Assembly (NCBI GenBank): GCA_964200075.2
Contig: CAXNAA020000117.1
Location: 1 to 27,442 of the forward strand
Length of the DNA stretch: 27,442 nt
DNA from: Sphacelaria rigidula
Lineage: Eukaryota; Phaeophyceae; Sphacelariales
Reading direction: 5' to 3'
Shown in pieces: positions 26,725 to 27,442 of this stretch. Position 1 is the first letter of the stretch, and each line of letters begins with the position of its first letter. The position numbers were made by a program, and so were the translations under genes. The notes beneath the pieces are model-generated. The model saw only the letters and a list, made by a program, of their open reading frames with translations. It was not told the DNA's origin and ran no database searches.

Positions 26725-27442
26725 GCCCTTGCAGGTACAAGTGGCGAGAAGGCAGGAACGGGGTGGCGCAATGGTGGCGGATTCGGGGTAGGAAACGGAC
26801 TTGAGAGGGGGATGCCACAGATTGAGCAAGACGGCGAGGTGTTCTCTCTTGGCATGACCGGTAGCAGGGTCGATCAGCAATGCCGCACTGACTTTTGGCC
26901 GCCGTAATATGCGCGCGACAGCTTTAACCTAACCACTTCGCTGAAAAGCGGGTTTTAGTTCGATTCGTGGTCGGGAGTGTCGAGGGGGGAGAGTTTGGCC
27001 CTTGCAGTTGAAGGTGGCAGGAAGGCAGGAACGGGGTGGTGCAGTGGCGGATTCGGGGTGGGAAACGGGCCGGAGAGCGGGACACCACAGATTGAGCAAG
27101 ACGGCGGGCTGTTCTGTCTTAGCATGACCGGTAGCAGGGTCGATCAGCAATGCCGCACTGACGTTTGGCCGCCGAAATATGAGTGCGACAGGTTAACCAC
27201 TTCGGTGGAAAGCGGGTTTTTGTTCGATTAGTTGTCGGGAGTGTCGAGGGGGGAGAGTTTGGCCCTTGCAGTCGAAGGTGGCAGGGAGGCAGGAACGGGG
27301 TGGTGCAGTGGCGGATTCGGGGTGGGAAACGGGCTGAAGAGGGGGTTGCCACAGATTGAGCAAGACGGCGGGCTGTTCTGTCTTAGCATGACCGGTAGCA
27401 GGGTCGATCAGCAATGCCGCACTGACTTTTGCGCGCCGAAAT
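26725..27442. repeat. 264-270 bp satellite-like tandem repeat, cut by window end
   Basis: Units begin with cccttgcag near 26726, 26999 and 27263. The common block attgagcaagacggcg occurs at 26821, 27091 and 27355, so periods are 270 and 264. Each unit also contains accggtagcagggtcgatca and a ttggccgccg-like end. On the minus strand every unit encodes the same opening peptide, MLIDPATGHAK. That reflects the repeat and is not good evidence of a gene. The third unit runs off the edge. Confidence 0.95.

Noticed and set aside
26638-27414. Minus-strand ORFs sharing MLIDPATGHAK as a gene family
   Set aside because: The similarity is explained by the 264-270 bp DNA repeat. Frames end differently in each unit.
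1-27442. General nuclear code in which TAA and TAG mean Gln
   Set aside because: The IS4 transposase and PD-(D/E)XK genes end naturally in TAA, and TGA also interrupts genes, so a general change does not explain the pattern. A TAG-only effect remains open.

Overview
The window looks like eukaryotic nuclear DNA, probably from an alga or another protist, rich in mobile elements and in gene families typical of large DNA viruses (Nucleocytoviricota). The eukaryotic signs are intron-like GT...AG gaps that join reading frames at 17490-17614 and 17859-18015, satellite-like and microsatellite repeats, long gene-poor stretches and many decayed genes. The virus-like or mobile gene content is an IS607-type recombinase with a TnpB/Fanzor nuclease, an IS4-family transposase with a second Fanzor, ankyrin repeats, an HNH nuclease, two CoiA-like nuclease relics, an OTU-like protease and a PD-(D/E)XK-like nuclease. 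I cannot name the species. A spliced, repeat-rich viral genome is a less likely alternative.

Layout. 1-2.2 kb: tandem repeats and two weak small ORFs. 2.2-4.6 kb (minus): an apparently intact IS607-type element made of a serine recombinase overlapping a Fanzor2/TnpB gene, with a structured 3' segment that may be the guide RNA. 4.7-6.5 kb: an ankyrin gene (plus) abutting tail-to-tail a low-complexity acidic gene (minus), both interrupted by in-frame stops. 7.0-10.9 kb: an IS4-family transposase with a complete YREK signature, then seven bases later a Fanzor1 gene broken by one TGA. 11-14.7 kb: small ORFs, an HNH gene with an in-frame TAA, and two decayed CoiA-like copies. 14.65-15.1 kb: short tandem repeats. 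15.2-21.2 kb: pieces that can be read as one very large spliced gene: OTU-like domain, acidic Gln-containing repeats, Cys-rich exon, then a tyrosine-recombinase-like region. It carries five in-frame TAG codons and frame breaks at homopolymer runs. 21.5-22.3 kb: an intact PD-(D/E)XK-like nuclease. 22.7-25 kb: a mostly non-coding segment with inverted ends, a 47-bp-arm foldback and a 119-bp tandem duplication. 25-27.4 kb: weak ORFs, then two tandem repeat families that run off the right edge.

How it fits together. Two types of RNA-guided nuclease (Fanzor2 in IS607, Fanzor1 in IS4) lie within about 8.5 kb. The transposition genes and the PD-(D/E)XK gene are open, while most of the rest is interrupted. 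The simplest reading is a virus- or transposon-derived island decaying in a host chromosome. A competing idea is readthrough or reassignment of TAG as glutamine in the large gene: one TAG sits exactly at a repeated Gln position. TAA and TGA interruptions in neighbouring genes argue against a general code change. All assignments come from reading motifs by eye; no similarity search was run.
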